Part shown: positions 53,613 through 62,388 of the stretch, piece by piece
How the letters are laid out: each line of letters opens with the position of its first letter
Numbering within the stretch: position 1 is the first letter of the stretch
Origin: Chitinophaga silvatica
Lineage (GTDB): Bacteria; Bacteroidota; Bacteroidia; Chitinophagales; Chitinophagaceae
Direction: 5' to 3'
Assembly: GCF_003419895.1 (NCBI RefSeq)
Contig: NZ_QPMM01000002.1
Coordinates: forward strand, 682,001-746,000
Length of the DNA stretch: 64,000 nt
Position numbers and translations under genes: made by a program
The notes under the pieces: model-generated
Told to the model about the DNA's origin: nothing
Databases searched by the model: none
The model's input: the letters and a program-made list of their open reading frames with translations, nothing else

Positions 53613-54791
53613 ATGAAAGAAGTATTTATAGTATCGACAGTTCGTACACCTATTGGCTCATTTAATGGGGCATTATCAAGTGTTCCTGCAACCAAACTGG
53701 GGTCTATAGTTATCAAGGCCGCGTTGGAAAGAGCTGGAGTGGATGCCAATAAGGTAGACGAAGTATATATGGGGAACGTTCTCAGCGCTAATCTAGGCCA
53801 GGCTCCTGCAAATCAGGCTAGTTTGGGTGCCGGATTGCCAAATACAGTACCATGTACTACCGTTAATAAAGTTTGTGCTTCAGGTATGAAAGCTATTATG
53901 TTGGCTGCTCAGAGCATTATGCTGGGCGACAATGACATTGTAGTAGCCGGAGGTATGGAAAATATGAGCGCAGCTCCCTATTATCTGGATAAGGCCCGTA
54001 ATGGCTATAAATTAGGTCATGGAGCCCTTATAGACGGTATTATCCGTGATGGCTTGTGGGACCCTTATCACGATTACCATATGGGAAATGCAGCTGAATT
54101 ATGTGCCAAAGAGTACAATATCAGCAGAGAAGAGCAGGACGCCTATGCAGCTGAAAGCTATAAACGCGCAGCAGCAGCCTGGCAGGCCGGGTTTTTTAAT
54201 ACAGAAGTAGTTCCTGTGGAAGTACCTGGTAAACAAGTTGTTACAGTCACTGAAGACGAGGATTATAAAAAGGTGATCTTTGATAAGATCGCAACATTAA
54301 AGCCTAGTTTCCAGAAAGACGGTACAGTTACCGCTGCGAATGCATCAAATATCAATGATGGGGCTTCAGCAGTTGTTTTGGTAAGTGGCGAGAAAGTGAA
54401 AGAACTTGGATTGAAGCCATTAGCTAAAATAATCAGCTTTGCGGATGCTTCTCAGGCTCCGGAATGGTTTACTACTACTCCGGTAAAGGCAATTAATAAA
54501 GCGCTTGAAAAAGCCGGAAAACAGCTCAGTGATGTAGATTTTATTGAAATCAACGAAGCATTTTCTGTAGTACCTATTTCTAATGCGAGAGATCTTGGGG
54601 TATCGCTGGATAAGGTGAATGTATGGGGTGGAGCCGTATCCATGGGGCACCCAATCGGATGTAGTGGCGCCCGTATCGTTACTACCTTAAACAGTATCCT
54701 TCAAAGTAAAAATGCTAATCTGGGTGTTGCCGGAATTTGCAACGGCGGCGGTGGTGCCAGTGCAATTGTAATAGAAAGAGTTAAAAATTAA
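53613..54791 (+). CDS. atoB: acetyl-CoA C-acetyltransferase (thiolase)
   Basis: 392 residues. Condenses or cleaves acetoacetyl-CoA and acetyl-CoA. The acyl-accepting Cys88 lies in VNKVCASGMKA, the catalytic His in NEAFSVVPI (Asn-Glu-Ala-Phe motif), and the C-terminal MGHPIGCSGARIV and CNGGGGASAIV carry the second His and Cys. Length is typical. It stands alone and ends at a 19-bp terminator. Acetoacetyl-CoA thiolase is more likely than a long-chain FadA-type enzyme, but substrate length cannot be read with certainty. Confidence 0.92.
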   Translation: MKEVFIVSTVRTPIGSFNGALSSVPATKLGSIVIKAALERAGVDANKVDEVYMGNVLSANLGQAPANQASLGAGLPNTVPCTTVNKVCASGMKAIMLAAQSIMLGDNDIVVAGGMENMSAAPYYLDKARNGYKLGHGALIDGIIRDGLWDPYHDYHMGNAAELCAKEYNISREEQDAYAAESYKRAAAAWQAGFFNTEVVPVEVPGKQVVTVTEDEDYKKVIFDKIATLKPSFQKDGTVTAANASNINDGASAVVLVSGEKVKELGLKPLAKIISFADASQAPEWFTTTPVKAINKALEKAGKQLSDVDFIEINEAFSVVPISNARDLGVSLDKVNVWGGAVSMGHPIGCSGARIVTTLNSILQSKNANLGVAGICNGGGGASAIVIERVKN

Positions 54792-54803
54792 TCATTTAGA
54801 TAA

Positions 54804-54850
54804 AAATAGAAAGCGGCTGTATCAAGTTATAATACAGCCGCTTTCTATTT
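54804..54850. terminator. strong bidirectional terminator after the thiolase gene
   Basis: AAATAGAAAGCGGCTGTAT (54804-54822) and ATACAGCCGCTTTCTATTT (54832-54850) form a perfect 19-bp stem with a 9-nt loop. The inner part GCTGTATCAAG slightly resembles the dispersed GTGTATCAA hairpins. Confidence 0.88.
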
Positions 54851-54893
54851 GGCAAATTTAGAATTGTGAATATCAATGACCGATATAAGCCTG

Positions 54894-55085
54894 CTATGTG
54901 TTCTTATTAATGGTTAATAAGCTTGTATTTAACTGCTTACCTACTATGTGTCATAGCATCAGGCTTTATTGCAATCGCAGCATTGAGGGTTAATAGCCCT
55001 GGACCTAACCACTTATAAACTATGTGTTTTAGCACCAGGCTTCAACGCTATCGTAGTATCAATTTTGTTATTAGCGCTTTTAAGT
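54894..55085. repeat. imperfect tandem repeat of the 3' end of a membrane-protein gene
   Basis: CTATGTGT occurs at 54894, 54954 and 55020 (spacing 60 and 66 nt). The unit at 55020 encodes, on the minus strand, the C terminus TIALKPGAKTHSL of the gene at 55013. The unit at 54954 reads AIAIKPDAMTHSR then stop on the same strand, a clear divergent copy. The third unit is barely recognisable. Confidence 0.6.
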
Positions 55086-55657
55086 TGGATCCTTACACTG
55101 TCATTCCCCTGTTTATCCATCTTTAGCAGCCTTACTTCCGCTTTCGGGGAAATTATATCCGGAGTCACTTTCTCAAAGAAAAATAATTTGTCTTCTACCA
55201 GGCTATAAACCGGGTAGGCCGACAAAATCCCCGTAGTTTTTGTTTGCAGGGCAAAATCATCATCAATTTTATACCGGGTAAATTTACTGTCGGAGAAAAT
55301 TGTAATGGCAATTACCAACGTTATGATTCTCAGAGGTGGAATAAGCAGTCCTAGTAGTAGCAAAAAGGGAAAACCAAACAGGCAAAGTAAATAAGCATAA
55401 CGGGCATCATTATCCGGCTTGGTGAGTCCAAATAACAGCATCCCTGAACCGGCATAAAGGGTGAAGAACACTCTTTCGGTTTGGGTGCCTTTAAAACCCC
55501 AGTCATTTAACATCAATAACAGGCAAAGAAAAGCCAGGGAACCGAAAATAATATGTATATACCACAATAAAGCATAAGCTTCGGGGGCTCTTACTTTTTT
55601 AATTTTTAACGAGAGAGCACCTAAAAAGCACAGCAATAGAATAGTAATAGTAATCAT
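55013..55657 (-). CDS. hypothetical membrane protein (214 aa)
   Basis: Four membrane helices in the first 125 residues (about 2-18, 30-50, 62-80, 88-122 as a long hydrophobic pair, with LCLFGFPFLLLLGLLIPPL). A beta-rich soluble C-terminal part (EKVTPDIISPKAEVRLLKMD) ends in LKPGAKTHSL. No recognised family. Its last codons are repeated in degenerate form downstream (54894-54990). It stands alone, convergent with the thiolase gene and divergent from pdhB. Confidence 0.6.
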   Translation of the reverse strand: MITITILLLCFLGALSLKIKKVRAPEAYALLWYIHIIFGSLAFLCLLLMLNDWGFKGTQTERVFFTLYAGSGMLLFGLTKPDNDARYAYLLCLFGFPFLLLLGLLIPPLRIITLVIAITIFSDSKFTRYKIDDDFALQTKTTGILSAYPVYSLVEDKLFFFEKVTPDIISPKAEVRLLKMDKQGNDSVRIQLKSANNKIDTTIALKPGAKTHSL

Positions 55658-55856
55658 GGCCTGTAGAAAGTTGGCGAAGGCAATATAAAATTATTAAAAT
55701 ATAAATATATGTATTTGTTTTAATAAAACTTTGATTTCTATGTAAGAATTAGTTATGATAATTATTAATCCGTTCTTTACTTTGCTTTTTCATTTACAAA
55801 CAATATTTTTGCCCTGCCTTATTTATAGGCATTAAAAACTTTTCAATAAGAATAGC

Positions 55857-56840
55857 ATGCGTCAGATAGCTTTCAGACAAGCCTTAAGAGAAGCCCTACA
55901 GGAGGAATTTCGTCGTGATGACAGAGTATTCCTTATGGGGGAGGAAGTAGCCGAATACAATGGTGCTTATAAAGTGAGCCAGGGAATGCTGGATGAGTTT
56001 GGTCCAAAACGTGTAATTGACACGCCAATTGCAGAGCTTGGATTTGCTGCCATTGGAGTAGGAGCTGCTCAAAACGGCCTACGTCCGGTTGTTGAATTCA
56101 TGACATGGAACTTCGCTGTATTAGCGTTAGACCAAATATTAAATACAGCTTCTAAAATGTTGGCAATGAGTGGTGGCCAAATTGGTTGCCCGATTGTATT
56201 CCGCGGTCCAAACGGATCTGCAGGTCAATTAGGTGCTCAGCACTCTACCGCATTTGAAAGCTATTACGCTAATATCCCTGGATTAAAAGTAGTTTCTGTA
56301 TCTAACCCATACGATGCAAAAGGTTTGCTTAAAGCTGCCATTCGCGACGATGATCCGGTTATTTTCATGGAAAGTGAAGTAATGTACGGTGATATGGGTG
56401 AAGTACCTGAAGAAGAATATATCATCCCTATCGGTAAAGCCGATATCAAACGTGCTGGTAAAGATGTAACTATCGTTTCTTTCAACAAAATGATGAAAGT
56501 AGCTTTAGGTGCAGCTGAAGAATTAGCAAAAGAAGGTATCGAAGCTGAAGTAATAGACTTACGTACTATTCGTCCGCTGGATTGGTTTACCATCCTCGAA
56601 TCAGTTAAGAAAACCAACCGTCTGGTAATCGTTGAAGAACAATGGCCATTCGCCAGCGTTTCTTCTGAAATCACTTACCGCATCCAAAAAGAAGGTTTCG
56701 ACTACCTGGATGCTCCTATCCGCCGTATCACTGCTGCTGATGCTCCAATGCACTATGCTCCAAACCTGGTTAAACTTTATCTGCCAGATATTGAGCGCAC
56801 TGTGAAACTGGTGAAAGAAGTAATGTACATGAGAAAATAG
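55857..56840 (+). CDS. pdhB: pyruvate dehydrogenase E1 component, beta subunit
   Basis: 327 residues. With the alpha subunit (not encoded in this window) it decarboxylates pyruvate using thiamine diphosphate and passes acetyl to E2. Signatures: [19 protein letters not shown] (cofactor-activating Glu), [33 protein letters not shown] (catalytic His), [12 protein letters not shown] and [16 protein letters not shown]. Codon use is regular and typical of a highly expressed gene. It is a single-gene transcript with its own terminator, so E1 genes are split in this genome. Confidence 0.95.
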   Translation: MRQIAFRQALREALQEEFRRDDRVFLMGEEVAEYNGAYKVSQGMLDEFGPKRVIDTPIAELGFAAIGVGAAQNGLRPVVEFMTWNFAVLALDQILNTASKMLAMSGGQIGCPIVFRGPNGSAGQLGAQHSTAFESYYANIPGLKVVSVSNPYDAKGLLKAAIRDDDPVIFMESEVMYGDMGEVPEEEYIIPIGKADIKRAGKDVTIVSFNKMMKVALGAAEELAKEGIEAEVIDLRTIRPLDWFTILESVKKTNRLVIVEEQWPFASVSSEITYRIQKEGFDYLDAPIRRITAADAPMHYAPNLVKLYLPDIERTVKLVKEVMYMRK

Positions 56841-56859
56841 TCTTCTGTATAAAATATTT

Positions 56860-56897
56860 AAAAAGGGCATTCTCTACCTGGTAGAGAATGCCCTTTT
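56860..56897. terminator. terminator after pdhB
   Basis: AAAAAGGGCATTCTCTAC (56860-56877) and GTAGAGAATGCCCTTTTT (56881-56898) form a perfect 18-bp stem with a 3-nt loop and T-run. It works for pdhB and possibly for the converging GH116 gene. Confidence 0.92.
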
Positions 56898-56939
56898 TTA
56901 TTGCTATTAATTTGCAAAATCATCAAACTAAATTAAAAA

Positions 56940-59681
56940 CTAACATTTAACATCAATCTTCAACCTATCCATTTTTATAAAATTAAAAACCGAGTTTAAT
57001 GTTATGGTTAGCTGATTATCTTTAACGCTAAATGTAGCTGGTACTGGTATTTTTACAAGTTTATCTGTTAATCTTTCAACTAAAACAGTCACACTTTTTA
57101 CCTCGCGTTTTTTTATCAACTCGAAATTCAACTTCTCCAGTTTTAATGTTCCGTAGAGAATTTCCATCCCATGATGTTGGCCTTCTTCTGTTCTACTCTG
57201 GTAATAACTTCCCCATCCCTTTGCTGTAATGAATGGAGTAGAGAAGTGTTTAGGATCTATTTTAGGGGCAAATCCAATTGTAGCTTTAGGACCATGATAG
57301 GTAAAGCCACATGCAGAGATAAACGTTCCATAACTTGCCATTGCTCTGGCATAGTGATCGCTACACTCTATTTCATTAAATGGATTTCTTTTGGCAGGAT
57401 GATAACGATCGTGGATCATTCTGGTGAGTATCAGACTTTCATCAACCATCCCTTCAGCCATCATATGTGCTGCCACCTGATGTTCAAAGCCACTCATGCA
57501 TTCATGAAAATAACCAAGCTGCCAGGTGGTATTTTCTCCGTAAGGTTTAGCCTCATTAGCTGGATTGGTATTCATAATCATACCGCCTTCGCCAGGCAAA
57601 ACATAGGGTCTGCCGCCTAAATGGGTTTGAATATACGGACCAACATCAGCTGTGAAATTGTACTTCCACAATGCTTTTAATGCTGAAATAGTTTTGTCTT
57701 TATCCAATATTCTTGGTAATCCTACCTGAAATGCCCAGCTTTGTCCGTATACCTGGTCTATATGACAGGTATTGTAAGACCCGAGTTTTTGTCTTCCTTC
57801 TTTGGCATCTGGCCGGTGAATAAAGTATTCTCCATTGAAAAGATGCTGCTCCATATTTTTGCGGCCATTGGTAACGAAGGTTTTGCAGGTTTTTGCAAAT
57901 TCAGTATCATTCATTTCAAGCGCCATTGCTTTCGATGCTTCTGCAGCTGCAATACAAAGACCAACTATCCATGCAATTTCTCCTTCCCAGACTGCATCCA
58001 GCGTGTTTTCCATCGGTGTATCAATCATTCCGTCACCATTCTTATCCTGAGCCATCATAAATTTGACAGCTTTTTTAATGGATGGCCAATTGGTTTTCAG
58101 AAAAGTATCGTCTTCACTCATCTGATGCTCTCTGTAAAATCTCAGGATCGTTCCTGCCTGCCCATCAATGGCAGGGCGATTCTCATTTTCACCTCTGAAC
58201 CTGATAGCGCCACTATCGGGATAAAATCCGGTGCCAAGATCCACGCGTTGCCTCATATCACGCTCCAGGGTGGGGAATACACGGGCCATGGCATGGGCGT
58301 ATTGCCAAACATGCGTACAGGTTCCAGCACAGGCACCTATACCTTCCCACGACCAGAACCGGCCGCTTGCAAATCTATATGTATTGGCAGTGGCCAGCGT
58401 ACCTAAATTTAGAAATGTACGATCCAGGAACCAATATGGTAAGGTCGAAGCATTTTGCCAATATGTCCATAAATTGGCAGTATCTGTCAGGTAATTGAAA
58501 TTGGTCTGCACATATTTACTTACCTCCAGGGCATCTTTAAATTTTTTTCCGTAGTAATATCCCTTCGCCGCATCCGGTACCAGTTTTATCAATTGAGGAT
58601 GGGGATGATTGAAGTGCCAGCTAATACTGTACTTAGGCGAAAAGTAATCATTAGGAGCCATTTTACTGGTTGCGCTAATACTTCCAATTAGCTTATCAGG
58701 TGCTTCTGCTAAGCTATCATTGTTGTTATATTTATTAAAAGAATCGTTGCTAATTGTAGGATTAAACCCTGTATGAACTCCACTGGCCTTATCATGTAGT
58801 GTTAAACACATTGTACCCGCATCAGTTGAGGTTTTCAATTTCGGATCTATAGCATCAAAACTCATAAAGATGGAAGAGTTGTTAGTTGTTGCTATATGCT
58901 TATTGTGTTTTTTACCGTTACCAGGCTTAGCGCTCAGCTTATTCGCTCCGTTTTCCAACCATCCGGTTACTGTAACGGATATATTTTCCTTTGATTTGTT
59001 TACTACCATTACGTGTAGAAACGTCATTGGCAAAGAGGAATTATCAACATCGAGTGGAATAAAAGGAGATCCCACACTTAAGGAAACGCCTACCGGACAA
59101 TCTTTACTCTCATACCTGATTAAGCAGGTAGGGTAAGAGCCCAGAAAGCTAACTTCATCCCAGTCGTCTTCTTTTAATTCCTTAATGATTGTTTTGTCAC
59201 CTATTTTAATCTGAATGGCAAATCCCTGCTCCAATACCCGCATCTTATTTGCTTCAGGTGGTGCTACATAAGCCGCACCATCCCGGGGTCTGATTTGTCT
59301 GTTGCTCTTGCCATCATTCCATGTAACAGTAACAGGATTTATACCTTCATGCACTCCCTCCATGCTTTCATTAAAGATCTGCCAGAGCCAAAGTCGTCCG
59401 TCTCCGCCTGCATATACGGTACCAGTATGCAGCCCACCTACGGGCATGCCTATATACTTTAATTCATTTTTACTCTTAAAATAAGTCGTAGGATTCGATT
59501 CCCGATTGTATAATGATTGCACCCATTGTGGATCCAGATTCTTGTCTACGGGAATATTGTGGCCAGGCTGTTGAGGCTTCAGGAGATACTTTCCTACTAC
59601 CGGGAGTGTGGATAGGGAAAGTGCAGCACTGAGTAATCCTGCTTGTTTAAGAAATACTCTTCTTGCGTTTTGGTTGTTCAT
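56940..59681 (-). CDS. GH116-family glycosyl hydrolase, Tat-exported
   Basis: 913 residues. A Tat signal is present (ARRVFLKQAGLLSAALSLS). An N-terminal beta-sandwich (about 70-390, YIGMPVGGLHTGTVYAGGDG, GRLWLWQIFNESMEG) precedes an (alpha/alpha)6 domain (about 430-820). The catalytic region has SWEGIGACAGTCTHVWQYA and NGDGMIDTPMENTLDAVWEGEIAW, seen as NGDGMID and TLDAVWEGE; the Asp of TLDAVW is the expected acid. Family members cleave beta-glucosides, beta-xylosides or glucosylceramide. No SusCD partner is adjacent, so the natural glycan is unknown. Confidence 0.87.
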   Translation of the reverse strand: MNNQNARRVFLKQAGLLSAALSLSTLPVVGKYLLKPQQPGHNIPVDKNLDPQWVQSLYNRESNPTTYFKSKNELKYIGMPVGGLHTGTVYAGGDGRLWLWQIFNESMEGVHEGINPVTVTWNDGKSNRQIRPRDGAAYVAPPEANKMRVLEQGFAIQIKIGDKTIIKELKEDDWDEVSFLGSYPTCLIRYESKDCPVGVSLSVGSPFIPLDVDNSSLPMTFLHVMVVNKSKENISVTVTGWLENGANKLSAKPGNGKKHNKHIATTNNSSIFMSFDAIDPKLKTSTDAGTMCLTLHDKASGVHTGFNPTISNDSFNKYNNNDSLAEAPDKLIGSISATSKMAPNDYFSPKYSISWHFNHPHPQLIKLVPDAAKGYYYGKKFKDALEVSKYVQTNFNYLTDTANLWTYWQNASTLPYWFLDRTFLNLGTLATANTYRFASGRFWSWEGIGACAGTCTHVWQYAHAMARVFPTLERDMRQRVDLGTGFYPDSGAIRFRGENENRPAIDGQAGTILRFYREHQMSEDDTFLKTNWPSIKKAVKFMMAQDKNGDGMIDTPMENTLDAVWEGEIAWIVGLCIAAAEASKAMALEMNDTEFAKTCKTFVTNGRKNMEQHLFNGEYFIHRPDAKEGRQKLGSYNTCHIDQVYGQSWAFQVGLPRILDKDKTISALKALWKYNFTADVGPYIQTHLGGRPYVLPGEGGMIMNTNPANEAKPYGENTTWQLGYFHECMSGFEHQVAAHMMAEGMVDESLILTRMIHDRYHPAKRNPFNEIECSDHYARAMASYGTFISACGFTYHGPKATIGFAPKIDPKHFSTPFITAKGWGSYYQSRTEEGQHHGMEILYGTLKLEKLNFELIKKREVKSVTVLVERLTDKLVKIPVPATFSVKDNQLTITLNSVFNFIKMDRLKIDVKC

Positions 59682-59735
59682 TGTTCACTAATGATGTTTG
59701 TCCAAAATATAAAATTTTGCTCGCAAGCTCTATTT

Positions 59736-59943
59736 TTCTCGCAAAGAAGCAAAGCTTAATATTAAGGAGCAAAGGTTTTTTTTAAGATTTTTAAGGATTG
59801 AAGCGAATCTTTTTAAGAATTGCCGATTAGTTTAATTCGTAATTATAGCCAATCAATATTTCTTAAAATAGCTAATTCAATCCTTAAAAATCTTAAAAAA
59901 AACCTTTGCTCCTTAATATTAATCTTTCCGGCCTTTGCGAGAA
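59736..59943. repeat. large inverted repeat with 67-nt arms between GH116 and cysM
   Basis: Left arm 59736-59802 and right arm 59876-59943. The inner 47 nt of the arms (from TTAATATTAAGGAGCAAAGG to the end at GGATTGAA) are perfectly complementary. The outer parts both begin TTCTCGCAAAG but differ in the next nine bases. The central loop is about 73 nt. The GCAAAG/CTTTGC motifs resemble the CTTTGCG-type repeats common in Bacteroidota genomes. The transcript would form a very long stem; it lies between two minus-strand genes. Confidence 0.85.
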
Positions 59944-59945
59944 AC

Positions 59946-60827
59946 CTAAGAAAACAGGTCGCTAGACAGGTATCTGTCACCTCTGTCGCAGATAATGCAA
60001 ACAATTGTACCTCTGGTCAGTTCCTGGGAAAGCCTTACAGCGGCTGCAACGGCGCCACCGCTACTCATACCGCAGAATACTGCTTCCTCTCTAGCCAGGC
60101 GTTTGCTCATTGCTCTGGCTTCTGCTTCAGAGATATCCATAATTCTGTCGATGCGTGATTTGTCGAAAATCTTAGGCAGGTAAGCTTCCGGCCATTTACG
60201 TATGCCCGGTATGCGTGAGCCGTCGGTAGGCTGACAACCAACTATCTGTACATTCTGATTTTGTTCCTTGAGGAATTTGGATACACCCATAATAGTTCCG
60301 GTAGTTCCCATTGCACTTACGAAGTGGGTAACTCTTCCGGCAGTATCCCGCCAGATTTCCGGGCCGGTGGTTTTATAGTGCATGCCGTAATTGTCTGGAT
60401 TGGCGAACTGATTCAACATAAAATAACCTCCGCCGGCAACTTTTTCATTGGCATAATCTATAGAGCCTTCCATAGATAGTTCTTTAGGCGTAAGGGTAAC
60501 TTTAGCACCATATACTTCCATGGTTAATACGCGTTCTCTGGTTGCATCTGCCGGCATTACCAATTCAATTTCAAGACCAAACAAACACGCAATCATAGCC
60601 AAAGCAATTCCTGTATTTCCGCTGGTAGCCTCAATCAGCTTCATGCCAGGCTTAATATCGCCACGGTCTAAAGCTCCTTTAATCATTCCATAGGCTGCCC
60701 GGTCTTTTACACTACCTGCCGGATTATTTCCTTCCAGTTTAGCAAAAATCTGCACGTTAGGATTAACGGAAATCTTTCTTAATTCCACCATCGGCGTATT
60801 ACCGATCAATTCTATAATAGATGCCAT
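59946..60827 (-). CDS. cysM: cysteine synthase B-like (O-acetylserine sulfhydrylase)
   Basis: 293 residues. PLP-dependent synthesis of cysteine from O-acetylserine and sulfide or thiosulfate. PLP-binding Lys41 lies in NNPAGSVKDRAAYGM; IEATSGNTGIALAM is the substrate loop; SAMGTTGTIMGVSKFLKE is the phosphate-binding loop; MSSGGAVAAA is near the pyridine N. The GSVKDR and EIWRDTAG features point to CysM rather than CysK. It follows cysE by 10 nt on the same strand, so the two are an operon. Its stop lies 3 nt from the large inverted repeat. Confidence 0.93.
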   Translation of the reverse strand: MASIIELIGNTPMVELRKISVNPNVQIFAKLEGNNPAGSVKDRAAYGMIKGALDRGDIKPGMKLIEATSGNTGIALAMIACLFGLEIELVMPADATRERVLTMEVYGAKVTLTPKELSMEGSIDYANEKVAGGGYFMLNQFANPDNYGMHYKTTGPEIWRDTAGRVTHFVSAMGTTGTIMGVSKFLKEQNQNVQIVGCQPTDGSRIPGIRKWPEAYLPKIFDKSRIDRIMDISEAEARAMSKRLAREEAVFCGMSSGGAVAAAVRLSQELTRGTIVCIICDRGDRYLSSDLFS

Positions 60828-60837
60828 GATTTATGTT

Positions 60838-61641
60838 TTATTCCTGATATCTGTGTTCTGGTCTGTAGTAAATTCTGGAAAACGGAGCTACACTTCTTAT
60901 CAACCACACGTTACCACCTATTACGCTATGATGGCCAATAGTGGTTTCTCCTCCTAAAATAGTGGCTCCTGCATAGATAACAACATGCTCTTCAATTGTT
61001 GGATGGCGCTTGCTTCTGGCCATATCTTTATCAACACTCAATGCACCAAGGGTTACGCCCTGGTAAATTTTTACGTGTGGGCCGATAATAGTCGTTTCTC
61101 CAATTACGATGCCTGTTCCATGATCTATGCAACACCATGGGGCAATCATAGCACCCGGATGAATATCTATTCCGGTACGTGAATGTGCCAGCTCTGTGAC
61201 CATTCTTGGCAACACGGGAATACGAAGTTCATACAGGGCATGTCCGATTCTGTAGAAAGCAATGGCGTAAAATCCGGGATATGAACGAATGATTTCATAT
61301 ACACAGGAAGCTGCCGGGTCGCCCTGAAAAATAGCTTCTGCATCTTTCACCAGGTCGTCATAGATCTGTGGCACCCTGTTCATAAACGTCTTACTCAATT
61401 CTATGGCCGTATTGGGTAATTGGGGGGCCATCGACTCAAGCAATTGCTGTAGTTGAGTGGTGAGCTGACTACTATATTCTATTAAGGCATTTGAATCTTT
61501 AATGATTTGTCCGGTATGTTCGGGAAATAACCAATTGAGTAGATTACTAACAAATTTGTCTACTGCACCTGTAGCCGGATAAGCATTGACTGCCGCCTTT
61601 TGGTGGCGCTGTCTGAGCGCTTCAAAAAATTCATCATTCAT
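60838..61641 (-). CDS. cysE: serine O-acetyltransferase
   Basis: 267 residues. Acetylates serine with acetyl-CoA to give O-acetylserine, the substrate of the CysM encoded just downstream. An N-terminal helical domain (about 1-150) precedes left-handed beta-helix hexapeptide repeats (about 165-255: GIDIHPGAMIAPWCCIDHG, GIVIGETTIIGPHVKIYQGV, KRHPTIEEHVVIYAGATILGG). The acceptor His is expected in CIDHGTGIVIG. It resembles the SAT/EpsC branch with a long N terminus. First gene of the cysE-cysM operon. Confidence 0.92.
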   Translation of the reverse strand: MNDEFFEALRQRHQKAAVNAYPATGAVDKFVSNLLNWLFPEHTGQIIKDSNALIEYSSQLTTQLQQLLESMAPQLPNTAIELSKTFMNRVPQIYDDLVKDAEAIFQGDPAASCVYEIIRSYPGFYAIAFYRIGHALYELRIPVLPRMVTELAHSRTGIDIHPGAMIAPWCCIDHGTGIVIGETTIIGPHVKIYQGVTLGALSVDKDMARSKRHPTIEEHVVIYAGATILGGETTIGHHSVIGGNVWLIRSVAPFSRIYYRPEHRYQE

Positions 61642-61733
61642 ATAAGGAACGAATTACAGGTATCTCAACTTAAGATATCTTGAAAAGTAAGTATTATCCT
61701 GTAAAATTAGTAGACTAATCGTTAATTAACAAG

Positions 61734-62285
61734 CTAAAGGTTTATTGACTTTTTCCATAAATAAGCTCCTTCCATCAAAATATCGAAAACCGGGTCTTTA
61801 ATATCATAATAAGCATCCATATTATCGGGGAAATACCTTGCCAACTGCTGTTTAATCTCAGCATACGCTTTAGCGGCATACGGATTGGCCCTCAGATAAT
61901 CGCGACATAAAATTGCATATTGTTGATTGAACTCTCCCAACACCCGGATATGTAAATTCACTCTTGGTTGAGTCAGGGAGTAAAAGTGCTTTTTTAGTCC
62001 TTTTTCTGGAATATCATCTCTTCCCGGAGGTCTGTGATCGTCATAAATTTCTTTTTTAATGAATCCTAACTTCTCTAGTGCGCTCTGAATAGGAACGGCC
62101 AGCGACTCCACAGTTACCTGAATATCAATGACATCTTTGGCTGGCAAGCCCAAAACACTGGTAGAGCCTATATGATCTATACTTTTAATTTGATGACCTA
62201 TTGCCGCCTGAATTTTTGTCTCAATTTGATGGTACCGTTCTTCCCAGTCGGATTGCCATGGAATAATTTGAATTGTTTCAGACAT
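61734..62285 (-). CDS. GrpB/UPF0157 nucleotidyltransferase-fold protein
   Basis: 183 residues. SIDHIGSTSVLGLPAKDVIDIQV is the conserved GrpB motif (HIGSTSVxGLxAKxxIDI), seen here as DHIGSTSVLGLPAKDVIDI, and resembles the nucleotidyltransferase core. VNLHIRVLG and YAAKAYAEIKQQLA follow. The family is widespread, and its biochemical role is not settled. It stands alone and diverges from the response-regulator gene; the two starts are about 105 nt apart. Confidence 0.88.
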   Translation of the reverse strand: MSETIQIIPWQSDWEERYHQIETKIQAAIGHQIKSIDHIGSTSVLGLPAKDVIDIQVTVESLAVPIQSALEKLGFIKKEIYDDHRPPGRDDIPEKGLKKHFYSLTQPRVNLHIRVLGEFNQQYAILCRDYLRANPYAAKAYAEIKQQLARYFPDNMDAYYDIKDPVFDILMEGAYLWKKSINL

Positions 62286-62328
62286 GTTAAATGAAGTTGA
62301 CTATACTGCAATATTAATTGAGAATCTT

Positions 62329-62336
62329 TATTTTTG
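62329..62336 (+). promoter_or_regulatory. candidate -7 element of the response-regulator gene
   Basis: TATTTTTG matches TAnnTTTG, 53 nt before the ATG at 62389. No good -33 element is found at 19-21 nt. Confidence 0.4.
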
Positions 62337-62388
62337 CCCGTTAAACAGAAAGCAGTATACAGCTTTTATATACAACCTAAAACTATTT

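Noticed and set aside
54804..54850. Fourth copy of the dispersed hairpin family
   Set aside because: It shares only GCTGTATCAAG-like core letters; the stem otherwise differs, so it is listed as an ordinary terminator.
59820..60158. 112-aa plus-strand open frame
   Set aside because: It runs through the inverted repeat and the reverse strand of cysM; a shadow frame.
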